Positions 25,070 through 40,000 of a stretch of 64,000 nt of DNA are shown here, piece by piece. Source of the stretch: Wuchereria bancrofti (lineage: Eukaryota; Nematoda; Chromadorea; Rhabditida; Onchocercidae); NCBI GenBank assembly GCA_005281725.1, contig SSBO01000008.1, positions 1,798,001 through 1,862,000 on the forward strand, written 5' to 3'. The notes beneath the pieces are model-generated. The model worked only from the letters and a program-made list of their open reading frames with translations, made no database searches and was not told where the DNA came from. Every line of letters begins with the position of its first letter. Position 1 is the stretch's first letter. Position numbers and translations under genes: made by a program.

Positions 25070-28000
25070 TTATGCAACTGCTTGCACCGAACCGGCCGGT
25101 GTTGCCGGCGTACTTCTGGAAACAGCTTGGATAGATGTTACAGCAGCTTTCACATCACCATTTACCAAAGGTTTTAGAGAATTTGGTGCTGAAGTACTGG
25201 TAATACTACCCTTGTTGTTTGGTAAGTAAGTCAGAAGACCATTTTCCAGTTTCTGCTTTTTTGCTGCTCGTGGAGATACATCATCCTTCGTTTGTTTCGT
25301 ATAATCTCCATGACCATCAGCGTTTTCCACTAACACTGAAAAAAAAAAGTACCAAGATGCTTTTTCCAAGAACATGCCAATTAATAGTGGTCTTCTAATA
25401 ACTGCAGTAAAAAAATAAGGCAACCAAAACCATAGACATGTTATCAAGCAAATTTAGAAAATAATGTTATACAATGATCGACGAATATCATGTGCTCTCT
25501 TAATAATCCAAACCACTGACAATCTAATAAGTGGTGGGTCAAATGAATTGGTTTGAGAAAGTACCCATGAACATTATCGCCATAGCAAAATTATACTGGA
25601 TAAAAAATAAGTGAGAATTCCGGAATATATATAATACGCTTCGACTGAGAAATTGGGAAAAAAAGTGTAAGAACTTAAAAAAATACCCTTCGGAAGACCA
25701 TTGTGTTCAATAGGTCGTTTCATGGAGTTACTTTCAGGGAAATCTCTTGATTCCAGTTCATTTTTCAAAGATTTCACATCACCATTCGTCCTTACACTTA
25801 ATTTATTCTCTTTTTGTTGGCAGCCCTCTTCATCTGATTCATCGCCCTTCTCAATCCTTCCCCTCTCTTTATCCGAAAAGTACTGCATTGCGTACAAGAC
25901 ATTCGTGATGGTCTGTCCCACTCGTGAATCCATCTGCAGCATTAAATTAAACTTTCGTGAACTTACTAGAAATTGAGCTACAGCGGCATCACGGCAAAGT
26001 AAAAAAAAAGTCAATTCAAACGACCATCATAATAAATAAGGGTAGAAAAACCACGATAAACAAATAGAAATAATAATCGAATAACAACATACCAGATGTG
26101 ACATTGTGAACTGCAGTAACCTTTGTTGATGGCGAATGAGATGTTGTCGGCAAGCTGGCACTTTACAGAGCTGTTGGAGAATAGAAGCTGCTCTTCTTAA
26201 CATCGGGACCGAAGTACCCATCATTTCCGGATTATCTCGAAGCGCCTGAATTCCATGCTGTTGAGCTATCTGAAACATCATTTTCAACTTCAAAATGATT
26301 CTAGCTTCAAGAATGTCAGAGATGGAAAGTGTCAATCCTGTAAAAAAAAGGAACTGTTTTCAACTAAAAGATAAATATTATGTGTATCTTTAAAATAATC
26401 CCGCAGCAAAACAATCTCATTGCAAACCTGATGCATATTTGCATCGCCCATCTCAAGGAATGCCACCAAATAATGTACAGCTGGGGATTCGGCTGCCACA
26501 ACATAACATGTTGGTTCGGAAATAGTGCACAATGCACAAAGTATAACAATCGCAAACTCTCTGAAGATGTAAAACAGTAGTCAGTAAAAACACAACATAA
26601 AAAACTGTGTGAATAAAGCAATTACAGCAAGACAATGAAATCAGCCCATATCTCTTCATTTTATAGAATGTTCCCTAACCTTCTGGTCTTATACTAATGA
26701 CCTAATGAATATATTTTCAGAATCGATACGCAAACATATCCAGTGTTTAGTTGTGTCATCACATTAAGGAAACTTAAGAAAGCCGAAATGACTAACCTGC
26801 TTGGTATTTCTTCATTCAAAGCAAGCAATCCCACCAACATCTTGATAAAACTTTCTAAGCGCGACCATGGACCCGTAGAAAGCAGAAGATCAACATTGTG
26901 TTCAATTACTGACAGCTTGCACAAGGCTTCCAAAGCATAGTTTCTTTAAAATCATATATTGGGAAAAGAGAATAACATTGGTCTCGCCATCAAAAAAGTA
27001 ATCAGTGCAAAGACAGCTCAGCTTACAAAATCAGTAAGTCGATATATGCAAAATCGATATGAACAAAACATTTTGCCCATAAAATAATTAGTACAATGAT
27101 AATGACTTCATGTAGTTAACCAAATGCAAAAAAAAGCATACCTTGGCGATACACCAGCCGAAATCAGCGGGTCTTTCGCTTCAGCACACTTACTTACACA
27201 CCAATGAATAAGTGCATCAAATAATGGCCAAGCAACATCTGACTCAAAATCAATCAAATCCAGCTAGAAGATGCAAAGTATGTTATAGGATTCAAATTAA
27301 AAGTTATTAAACATTAATAAACGAACTTACAATAATCGATCGTTTAAAAGATAACACACCTGAACACTAATATGCACAAGTGTAACAAATGCATCTTCTC
27401 GCAACTGACAAGCTGTTTCAAACAGTAATAAAGCATTATCATCATCTGATTCCAGTAAATCTCCAGGCTCCATCAAACGACGGTTTGCTTCCGAAAGCAT
27501 GCCAACAGCTAGAACAGGTTGAATTTCCTCCTAAAAACAAGACACGTTATAATGACCTAAATTATAATGGTCTACAGTGGTCAAAAAGTAATGTTATAAT
27601 GGTCTTAGCATTCAAAGACTTTCTAACAGAGTATAATACTAGGTCAGATTTAAAAACTGATTTAGAGAACCAGAACTCACATTCTTTGACAATTGTTTCA
27701 CAAGTGACCCTGGTAATTTCAGCGTTCTTTCGTCTGTATAAAGTCGCAGCAATCTCCCAATGATGTACAGAAGTCCTGCATGTTTAGCCATTGGACCTTC
27801 ATTACCAGGAAGAAAAGACAAGCCACGCAAAACATTCGAAACTGCCAAACAACGCCTCACCTATATGTGAAAAAGATTTGGAAATATCAAAAAATTGTTT
27901 TAAATATACACTACAATATAATCTAGACAGGAGCTGTGCAAAAGATAGATTCATAACAACAACAAACATTTTCAATGAAAAATAATTTTGCAACCATACG

Positions 28001-31000
28001 TACACAGTTCCAATTGAATGACATTCTTCTTAATTGCAACTTACAAGCTGTAATCGCGACTCATCACGAACGCAAAGTGCCGTTGGTCGTATAGTTTTTA
28101 ACTCCACTACATTTTTGTATTCATCTTCATCACTAAATTTTTCCAAATCCGACGGGATGATTCGCATTGACTGCAAATACTAAATTCAACAACACATAGC
28201 ATTACGAGTGTGAATGACAGTTAGATTTGAAGTGACAAAAACACCAAGGTAGAATGCACACTGCTTCAATTTCACAAGATATAGCGAAGATCATGAAAAA
28301 ATATTATTTTACGATTATCAAGCAACCTTATCAATTTTGCTATAATACGCCACTTCATCAATGTCAGCTTCAATCAATTTCGATATTCCATTCACTTCTT
28401 TCACAAAAAACCTTGGCTTTTTAAATTGTTTCCTGAATTCGATATCAGTAATCAGTCGAGCTGCTAGATAGGAAGATGTTTCGCCTCCCAATCCACTTAA
28501 CATTCGAGACTCGTGGTAATTCAGTGAGAGAGTCTCTGTAAATAGAAAATAGTAATCGAGAGTTTAGAATATGCGCACACACAATTTGGAAAATGAAGAA
28601 GCTCGTAAATACAACATAAACTTATATATGTTACAGCCGCCTGTTATGCAATCCTACTAAAAGTTCAGTTAGATAACTACCATCAGCGATGTCACATGAC
28701 CATCCGCTTGGTCTCGCTCGTTTCAAACGTTCAGGTAGTTCCTTTTTCTCAATATGCACTGTTCGACCTAAAAAGATTTCGCAAAGCTATAAGCAACGGA
28801 AACATCAATACATTTTTTCGAATTTTGAAGATCCTTTTTAAACATTAAGTTTAACCACCGAAATATTTTTAACTTCATCAGTCCGCTAATCGATGGATTA
28901 CAATCACAAACATTTGGTTTAAATAAGCATTTAATTCATCTGTAAAACTCACCTGTACGTGATACCTTTGTGAAATTCGTCGGCTCATTTTTTAAGCTAC
29001 GTGAAGCAACCAATGAAGATGCCGCTGTATGTTCCAATTTTGAAGACTGTATCCAAAACTCACTATATTCATCATCCGTTGTTCGTGCTTTCGATTCTGC
29101 ACCTACCTAAAATTATATTAATTTTGAGGCTGAGTACAAAATTTTTAATAAATTTCATAAAAAATATATGACTATAATACATCTAACATTTCAAAGCAGA
29201 CGACACAATAATCAAGTTTCTAAGCAGATTAAACTGTTCAAACTTTCTTTAGCCAGCTCGAACAGAGCAACCAAGAAATAAATTCAGCCATATTTTTGAG
29301 AGGAGAAATAAAAACCTCAAACACTTTCGGATAAAGAAGAGACAACAATGCCCTGAAATGCTCGACCAGTACGTTCAAAAGTCCAGGAGTATGATTCAAT
29401 ATTGTAGGAGGAGCGTAGTCGTCGTACAGCATAACATTCAATGCATTCAGTGCCCATGTTGCTTCTGTTTCTAAACCGCTGCGTAAAGCCATTGTTATAC
29501 GTTTCGTACTCACCTACAAGATAGGGAAATACAGAATTGTCGTTTAATCAAAAATTGAGAGACATGGTAAATAGTTTTGACTTACTCGCATCAAATCTTT
29601 CATCACCAATTTCCGCCTCCTTCGTTGACTGATCGTTGTTGCTTCAACACTGCCTGCTGGAAATTGCATAGGTTGAGGCTGAGTGAACTGGGCAAATGAA
29701 GGATGCATGATTGTGCCCACAGCCGTACCCGGAGCTGAACCAGCATTAGACGCAGGCATGCCACTGGGAAGAACATTTACAGCTGACGCTGACTGCCCCA
29801 ATGATCCAGTAGTACTATGCATTCCTGTGAAACTTGTTGATGTCGATGGTCCTATATGCGGAAAGGGATTCGACGATGCACCAACTACGCGACCCTCCTG
29901 CAATACAATGAAATACCGTCTTCTGATGATAAGCGCAAATAACGATGCAATAACAGAAATCACTTCTTATTTTCAAAGTAATACGAGAACAAGCGCAACG
30001 CGCCACAAATACGACCTAATACTTTATCTTTGCAAACTAGATGATTCCCCAAGAGTTTAGTGAAAGACAAAATTTGCATATTTTGAAAGACTCGACAAAC
30101 AAAAAAAGTAATACCTGCACCATGGAATGCGATGGATATTGTGGCTGCAACTGCTGATGTGTTGTCGAATTAGATGGCGGAGTCGAATACTAGAATTTTT
30201 TCTAATAGAATTTTTATCGATTTAGCAATGTCTACTGCATGATAAAAAAAAATTGTAATTATGATATCCCTAAACATGCTTGTATCATCATCTATTCAAC
30301 CACTCTTATTTCTTCAGTAAAAGCCTGCAATCTTGTTAATGCAGTGCAAGTTGCAAGGTAAATGACAGCTCCTCATAATCATATTACACTGTCACACTGA
30401 TGTCAACACCTGAAACTTACCCTTAATCGAGTGGTTGTTCCCGGAACAGCAGGAGCTATGGCTGGTCCAGGTGTCTGCAAGCAAAAAGGAGGCCGTCTTG
30501 CAGCGTAATGCTGTTGCATCTCAGGAGGTAGAGTTCCGGAAACCCGTGGTACCATTGCAGCACTCATTTGGGCGTTTCCCATAGAGGATGAAGTAGGTAT
30601 ATTTGCATGTGGTCCTGAATACCTCTGCATTTGTTGGGAATTCCACATCTGCAATAAAGTCCAAGCTGATTTTGCCACTATATAAAGTTATTGGTAAAAC
30701 ACAAGCGAACGAAAAAATAACCTGCTGCTGGTACATTTGAGTTGCTACGCCAGGATGCATTGCTTGGTAACCTTCCTGATAATTATGAGCAGAATATCCG
30801 GGTTGAGACTGTGGATAAGTTTGATGATAATTACCGGTTTTCATTGACAGTGTTCCAGGAGGCCCAACTCCTGGACGCAAGCTTGCTGCACCATACATTT
30901 GAGGTGCGTGAGGTTGTCCATAATACGGTACTGCTGAACACGTGAATTTAATAATGTAAATTTAAAGATGCGAAAACAATTACAATAATTAAGAAATCGT

Positions 31001-34000
31001 GGTCTTAATCGTAGTGGCATTCGAATTTATTATCATTTTACTAAAGTAATTCTCTGTAGAAAATGCTGTTGCGAGGGTACAGATGGAGAGTTCTCTTAGT
31101 TCTCTCTGTAGAACCACTTTAAGACACTAGCAAAGCAACCAGCTTATCAGAATCTTACATAAATAACTAACCAGAAGACTGCTGCTGTGAGGGTACTGAT
31201 GGAGGGATATTACAAGAGGTCGTTGCATTTGGTATTTGTTGTGGATGACTTGGTGGCCGCAAAGGCGTATTATCTTCAGCTGATTGCCTACTATTACTAT
31301 CTGGAGTCGAAGCCAATGGTGGACCTGCACTTGGTGCTCGACTTTGTGAACCTTGACCCTGTTGATTGTCAACCTGGACGTGAAATAAAAATGCATTATG
31401 AAATAACCTATTTCGAAAATGTCTAATTACTTTATATATGGACGGACCTCTATTAAATTCAATCTTACATATCAGTAACATACAAAAAGATGGACAGTTT
31501 TTCTACCGCCGACTAAAATAAACACAGTTAATTACCTGAACCTAGATTTTAAATGAACCAGTTCCTATATCAACAGACAGTATCAGTTAGGATAATTAAG
31601 CAAAATTGTTCTTTAGCCAGTGGTGCTTCCTAGAATCAGTAAAAGTAAAAAATCTGACTTGTAAGGTTGACGGAGTCGTTGTACGCGGTAACTGTTGCTG
31701 AACAGCATATGCTGCTGCTTGCTGTTGGTGAAAATAATGCTGCCGCTGTTGTTCTTCATACCTCTGTTGCTCATCTATTACTGGACCTTGCTGAAATACA
31801 ACTATGTGCAGCCTATTAAATATTCAGAAAAAACTAACGATTATAAAATGACATCACTAATCGACACATCCCTATCACTAACTATTGATTTAGCGCTGTG
31901 ACATCTTTTTAAAATGATAGGCTTAAAGTGTAAGGAAAGCTGAAAAACTAAACTTTACCTGTAACATTTGAGGTGGCAAAGGAGGTCGCATTGGAGCACT
32001 AGGTCGCATTCCAGGATGATATATGGGAGCACCTGGTGGGCCGGTGACTGCAGGCCCAGGTGGATAACCCTGAGGTTGCCAGCCAACCGGGCCTTGCAGC
32101 CGTCCTTGCATACTCGGATCCACATTGCCATAAAAGTAAGCTGCATTCGGATCTCCCAAATGACCATATCCTACCGGACCTGGCTGGCCTGAAGTTGATT
32201 TGGATTTAATACTAGCAAGAAACTACACAAAACGAAAAATTCAGTAAAACTATATTTCAAAAAAGCTATACGATATAAGCAGTTATATCGGACCAATACT
32301 GTAAATATTCTCTTTTATTGCCGTAAATGCTATTTTTCTCAACCACTAAGTAAGTTACCATTCAAGAAAACATATTTCCCTACTTAAAAAAAAACTGCAA
32401 AGATTTCAAGTGTGAAGTAAGGTCCAAATATACGAATACTCTACCGACTAATTCATGTGAAATAAAAGAAGAAAATCATATTCAAAAATAAGGACCGCAT
32501 AGTAAGTCGGAAGGATGCTAGAAAGCCTCTTCACTCTTTACAAATCCTGTAAAAATACCGAGGATGTGTTAGACTATGACAGGTTTCTCATATTACATTA
32601 CCAGAGTTTAAATGGACTGTTCTGAATCACGATAAGGCAGCAAGCAATTATTCTACTCAGAAATAATGGGAAGTGATATAAAGACAAAGCAATGATTTTA
32701 CAAATGCTTGTAATATGACAATGAAATAAATTTAAAACGTCAAAAAAAAAAGGAATGACGTGAAAAAATGGCAAAATAACGATGAATGTGGTCAGATGAT
32801 TTAAAATAAAGGTGTAATTGCTTTTACCATTCATTCAAAAGTTCAAACAAATAAAAAACTCAAATGCTACATCGCCTATTACGCATTAAAACACTTAAAA
32901 AACAGAAAGAAAAGTATATGAGCAATCTCTTATTTCAACATGACGATCGCCTACTAAATCCAAGTATTAATTCAACGAATACATTGTAACAGGGCAAAAA
33001 CCAGATAATAACGATACATGAACTCATTAACAAGTGGTATGAGCCGCTATCCAAATAAATAGTTTCAACGGGAATGGAGAATACGATAAGCTTACTTCTG
33101 AAGACTGATGCACATCACATATCCATTATGCAGCTCTCTTACAACTAGCTCAAAAATACTTTTAGAGAGATATAACTGCCTTTTGAGAGAATATAACCGA
33201 AAGGTGAAGTAGCAGATACTGTAAATTCAACTTACACCATCAGTAGCATATATATTTTGTTCCAATAAATTTAAAATATAAATGAATACTCATGCACAAT
33301 AATTTCGAAACCCCAAAACCATTTGCATTTGATGAAATCCAATTGCATTTGATGAATTTAAACAGAGAGAAATCCAGCTTACTTAGATATGATCTCGCTT
33401 GGTAACTCCACGTATGTACACCTTGCTGATAAGTATAACCTGCGCTGCTATCTTCTGAACATAGGTCCTGTTTATTTTTGTGCTGCTCTTGTAGCTGTAC
33501 GCAACATTGCTCCCGTTGATAGCAATGGAACGCATGCTGCGCGTAGAATGTTGCATTAACATCAATGATTGAGTTAGAGCATTGATGCTGCATACCGTAG
33601 ATATCACAGAAGGAAGCCAGATTCTGCGAAGAGGAAGAATAAAAATTATAGCAAATAGATGAGGTACAAGGTTACCATAGTTGACAGTATTCTAATGAAG
33701 ACATACACTGTTGCTGACAGATTCTAGAGGAAAAACAGGAAATGAAGTAGTAGTAGTACTGAACCATGTTGAAAACAACCAAGTTGTGATGGAAGGAGAA
33801 CAATTATGATTTGCTCTGGATGGGAAAATTGATGCAGAGAACATACAAGATGGTTTCTGATGTACGCAACAAAATGATTTGTTAAAAACTCAATTGGTGG
33901 TGAGCATGAGATACTCGTAAATGTTAACAAGAATTATGTAATCTCTTCTAACGTTATCAATACAAGTAAAAGAAAAGTTTTTATTAATAGAGGCAGGAAA

Positions 34001-37000
34001 ACTATGTTTCATAATGGACAACAAATGGTATAGACTACTAACAGTAATACAAATATGTATATATTACACTCCACTGCAATGTAAAACAGCAATAATCATT
34101 AATCGACAGGAAATTATAAATGCAAAAATTGGGCATTGGAAATAAGGCACTGACTTGCAAATTTGTTGAAAAAATATCATTTTTTCGCTATAAATACATT
34201 TTCCGGTTTAAGAAAAATATCCTTTGATGAAGATGACAGTGTTAGAAAAGTTTTCCAGCAATCATGAGAAACAGGCAAATAACTATTGTCACATTGCCAA
34301 GTGTTATCGAAAAATGAGTGCCACATACAGTTTATGCAACTAACACAAAATAACTGCAACAATAGCAGAGCTTCAACCGAAAATGGTTACTAAAGTTGTA
34401 ATGTATACTAAATATTAAAGTAGAGAAAGGTACCAGAAACAACGAACTTCCATCAGTTCAAATGATTCGACAGACAAAACACTTTAATTGTTCAGAGTAA
34501 TTTGCAAATTTGCTCCTACTATCTGCTGTTGTTGTTTCCATCCAAACTGTTCTATTTCAAAAACAGTGGCTATGTCTTGAGACATTTTCGGTAGTTATGC
34601 TAAAGCCCGAAGTGCTTTAATATTATTTAATTGGAACAGAGAATTAGCCAAGCACGAGTTAGCAAACACATTCTAGTAGAATAAAGAACAGAAACAACAA
34701 TCTAGCAGCCTAGCTGTAGCTCTAAATACACCTCGTGCAGTTAGATAAGAACTAAAATCATTTTATTTCATCCCTCCCATGTTTCTATTACCGCTGCGCT
34801 CTCTCTTCCTTTCTTACATTTAATCGCTGCCTTGCTCCAGTTATAGTCCAATCGTTTAGTTGTCTGTTAGCGATACTTTAAAAGACTGATATGGGTATCT
34901 CTAGCCGTTATGATTTGAAAAAACAGATGATAAAGACAACAACGACTATTACTCACAGATTCGATTAATGCTAAAGATATGTTTTTACGAGTAGCAGGAT
35001 GATCAAGTAGTAAATACATAGATGCAGTAAGTTGAAAGTATGCTGGAGGATACAACAGATTATTTCGTTGCCTTAGCTTTTTTAACATAACAGTTCTAAA
35101 AAAATAACTGCGTGAAGCAATACAAAAAGCAGTGGGAATGATAAAAATATGTGAGAAATGGCTTTACAGCGGGTTTTCCCGTCTATTTCTTCACAATTTT
35201 CATGGTGCAATATCACGATGATAATATATGGTATAAGAGCCCCTACTCGACTCCTTTGATTACTCTGAGCCATCATCATCGTTTTATAATTCTATCGCCA
35301 CCAGATAAAAAAACTCTCTAAAAGAAAGTAATAGAAGATGAATAACACAGTATTGTAAACAAGGATTTTTCTGGAAAAGCCTGATCAAATAGGGAGCACC
35401 TACACTCAAACGAGCACCAATTTCAAATAAAAACATCAATTGTCTTATAATGGATACTTAATTCAACACTATTAATAAATTCACTAAAGATTTCATTGTA
35501 CTATCTCCGATTGCCAACAGTCGGTCCAGTTTTTTTTTTTTTTTTTCGCAGTTTCAATATTTCCCTTACAGAAACTTCAAATTCCAGTACCGATCAGAAA
35601 AACAGATGAAAAATCGGAGGTGCTTCACATATCACCTGAATGTATCATCAAAATTGATGGGCTTCATCCGAAAAACCTCAGAAACAGTTCTTCTATAGCT
35701 AAATAATAGCAGCAATACTAAAAGAGTTCAAGAGTCCAAAAAAAGTGCTAGTAAAAAGGAAAGAAAAACAATTCAACTTTGTATTTCAAAGTATAGAGAT
35801 TTTTCAAAATAAAGACTCGTCGAAAACAGTAAAAGAGGATAACAATTTAAACAAGATGCATTTATCTCTGTCTTTTCTTCCCACTCTTCAGTGAATGGAG
35901 CAATTATTTACTTCCCTTCGGATATTCGTTACTACTCCCCATCGCTTCTTAGTGAATGAAATTCTCACATTCTGAAGAAAGAATGTTTGTAAAAGATTGA
36001 TGCGGTTTCAGGTCGTTAACTTTAAATTATTTACCAATAGGTCTTTATTAACCAATTAAGATTCACGATAGTTCCGAGCTCACTTTTAAACTTTTAACAA
36101 TCTTTAACAAATTTTAACAGTATTTTGGGACATACTACTGAGCAATAACTTTTTGCACATTGCTGATTGTAGAAGCTTGCGCACAACTTATCAACACGAT
36201 CAAAAAGTGGTAATCGGTTAGCGAGAGGAAGGAATAAGTACGACAATGAAGCAAAACTTTGTGCCTCATTTCATCAAACTTTTGAAGCGCTAGTCCGCAA
36301 ACGTATAGCTACTCATTTTCATGTAGAGTTGCTTCACAACCTTAAATTTGTTCCAGATGTTATATAGTCGTAGATAAGTGTAGTCCGGTTGGCTAAATGA
36401 ATGAAGTTTATATATTCTGAAGATAAGAATATTCATGAAAGGTTGATGCGATTTCACGTCGTTAATTTCAATTATATCTTCAGAAATCCTGCTGAATGTA
36501 AATTTTCATAGCTTATTCTCAGTTAAGCAATGTTAACTTCTAATATCCATTGCTATTTTTCTTATCTTCAATTGATTTATGACTTCACTATATGTCAGCA
36601 TCCTAGATCTTTCTTAGATCGCAAATCGTATCAATACTTTTTAATACTTACGCTTCTTTGTGACTCCTTTTGAACTGGAAAAAGAGCCACTAAGTTATAG
36701 TTTCCTTTAACATAATTTCCACGAGCATGAACAGTAAATATTAAAAATCATTAGCAAAAAAGCTACACTACACACATTTGTATAAGAATATGTACCAATA
36801 TCAAACTACTAAACTATAAAAAAAATGCTTTTACATCAAATTGAAACAGCACCTAGTTCTACTGCTTTTTGTCCCCTTTTCCTCCTTCTTTTCCTTTTAC
36901 AAATCAGTGTGCTTATCTGCTTTTTTACCTCCTCAAATACCACCTTACGCTCATTTTTGCATGAAATACAGGGAAGGATGAAGAGACAAAGTCTGAAAAC

Positions 37001-40000
37001 TGAGTAAACGCCCTCCTACCCATGTTTACCAGTTGCAACTCGATTTATTCAAATTTTGTTTGTAATCCAAGAAAAACATAATGATAACTACCAAGAGGAA
37101 CCTATCCCTCTGAAACAAATAACTCATACAAAAGTTCAGCAAACAACAGATTTAGTGGAATCACTGCTTCTATCCCCCTTCAACATAGTTTGATTTTTAT
37201 TACAATATTATATCTGTCCAAACAAAAGCCCCACTACAGCTGGATATCAGATAAAATAACGCCACATTAAAAACAGTGGCCGGCGTAAACTTCCTTCACT
37301 TATCCAAATTTTGCTATTGCCAGAGAAACCAAGGGTACAAAAAAAGGTCGATCACTATTCCAAAATGTCCTTAAAGCTTAAAGCAAAGTAAAAAAACTTG
37401 CAAACAAAAAATCGGATGCCGCTGTTGTTCGAATTTCGGGCAAAAAAGCTTTGCGTATAAAGCATTGCTACCAATGGCTGACCTGCTTCGCCATTCCCGC
37501 ACACTTTCAATTTACCGACTGATCGTAATCTTAATCGTCTATACTGGAACAGTTCACCAAATGAGCTCAACCTTTCTTAAACTAAGAAGAAAAAACTTAG
37601 TTGACGATAGCACTTAACTCTTTGATTATGCGATGAACATTCTAACCACTTAGATCTCACCCAGCTTCCATAACGCAGAAACCCATATCAGTGTATATAT
37701 TAAGAACTCCCGCAGTACTCCCGAGACAATTCAATACTTATTATGAGTAACGTCAACTATCCTCCTTCGTGTATAAATACCCCGTGTATAAACATTCCAA
37801 CCAATTCTAATCAAGACATATAACGAAACGTTAGCGACGATATCAGGACAAACTCCTACTAAATGAACACAAAATGTCCGACCACAAAGTCCTTCATTCT
37901 GACTTAACCAATTACAACTCAATTCGTAATAAGGTGAAAGCAGTGGAAGGTTTAAAAATATCTCTCTGCACTTTATTCTAACAAGTTTGCAGAGTGTATA
38001 AATGGGAAAAAGTGAATCAAGTCAGCAGTAAGGGACTTAATTCAAGTGCAACAAGTATGAAATACTTGTTGCCCAGCAAATAACTGGCAACATAATCAAA
38101 GGATTCACAGAATATACAGAAATAAAATTAAATGACGGAGAAACATAGTACAAAAGAAACGAAAGGATATGAATGATACTAAACGCAGATAACGAGAATT
38201 TTCGAATCAAGATACAACAGAGTATAAGTCTAAGTCTGTGTAAGCCTATGTCGTCGACATCAAACACCCACTTAACTGGAAGTATTTAAAATTGAAAAAA
38301 TAAATTCCAAAAGTTTCATATATCGCTAGAAAAAACTGTGAAAAAGTTAACTACCACCAATTCTTCTTTTCAATGAACGTTTCTATCACATGTAAAAAAG
38401 CCTCTTGAATAAAAGAAAATGTCGTAAATTTATTATGGGAATAATGGTTCCGCGAAACACATAGGCTAGTGGCAACAAGCCAAAGCAAACGAAATCTTGT
38501 TGACGTCACAAATACGAAATGCTGCCGAAGGAGCAGATGAAATAAAAGAAGACAGAGAGCAATGAGAAGGGGAAGAAGAAAGTGCTATGCATGACTAATC
38601 TATAATACCTTCCTTCAACCTTTGTCTATCAAAAAATGCCGGGAAGAAAAAAAAAAGAAACAAGATAAAATTCTCCTTCATGCTTATTTTTCAGTAGTGC
38701 AAAGCAGGACAAAAGAAATAATATTTCTCAATGAGAAAAGTACAAAGATAAAATTCCAAAATAAGACAGTTTATTTCACTTCTTATCAGAACGAAAGAGA
38801 AGCCTATCATTTTCTAACCAATCTCATCCACTCGTTTACGAGTGTTTGAATTAATAAAATTATAAGTAATGGAAAGAAATATACGTTTAGATATGTGACA
38901 ATAAAGTTTTTAGGGCTAACAACGTCCACTTCTTGCGGCCAAATGAACTTTAACTTTTTAAGCAAGCAGCCGGACCAACTTTAAACTTTTTAAGGTGTAA
39001 TAATAGACATTAATGTTTTTACCACAATAAAAAGCATTTTCCTAAACTGAGAAAAGTGGTACCTAAACCATGGAAGAGTTTTAACAAAAGTGCGTATTTT
39101 ATGCCGTAAAAATGCCGTATTTTCCCCACATTTCTTCTTCAATTTCTAAATCATTCTTTCAATTTCTAAAATTTTTTATTCAACCTCCCAATTTCTTTCT
39201 ACTTATTAGTGAGAAAATCATTTCCCATATTTGTGAACTTCGTCTAAAACTCTGAGATCAACCACTGAAACTGCCATCACCACTAATTCTACACACCTTT
39301 CATTATAATATACATACTAAAGATCAATTTAAGCATACCAGGCCCTGGATATTGCTGCGTGTTATGGTCCTTGTTGTCTTTTCGGCGTTTTTTTAGCCGT
39401 TCTGCAAATGCAACTACCTCGCTAGCATTCTTGCCCGTTTCCAAACATTCCAATCCTAGCAAATACTTTTGGTAATGCCGCCTCAACTGGTAGCCAGCTG
39501 CAGACGATTCGGACATCTCCGAATTTGCTTCTGTACAAACCTGTTTCCATGTCTTATCGCGCGTTACCTACAATAACCGAAATTCAACTTCAGATGCAAA
39601 AAAATCCAGTACGACCTTTCAGAACGCTAAGAAAATCACCAGCAAGTCATACAGAACCACTAAGCCAAGAATTTACAAATGACATCTTCAAAGATAGTAT
39701 GTTATGTCAGTACCTGTTCAAAACCACCACGTTTCATTACAGCTAAATAAAGACGATGCAAATCAACCGTTTGTTTTGAAACCTGTGGAACCTGCGTGAT
39801 TGGTTCGCCCTAAAAACAGAAAAAATGAACCGATAACAATTTTCCGAAAACAATACCATTCGATCAATTTGAAAGAGAATTAACTTAGCACAGTGTTTAC
39901 AGCTCTGAGAGATTAGACTGAATAATCTTCTGTTGCACAACTTTCTTATCAAGCAGATAAATATGTACCTGTTGTTCACAGAACTGGACTAATTTTTCGA

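Noticed and set aside
25985..26014. Upstream extension of the let-526 ORF before 25933
   Set aside because: The acceptor TTAATGCTGCAG at 25934 restores alignment with the BAF250 C-terminal segment (LMDSRVGQTITNVLYAM); the upstream open sequence is intron.
37355..37922. Short minus-strand ORFs in the post-ARID intron
   Set aside because: No acceptor/donor pair in the needed phase and no recognisable residues; chance ORFs.
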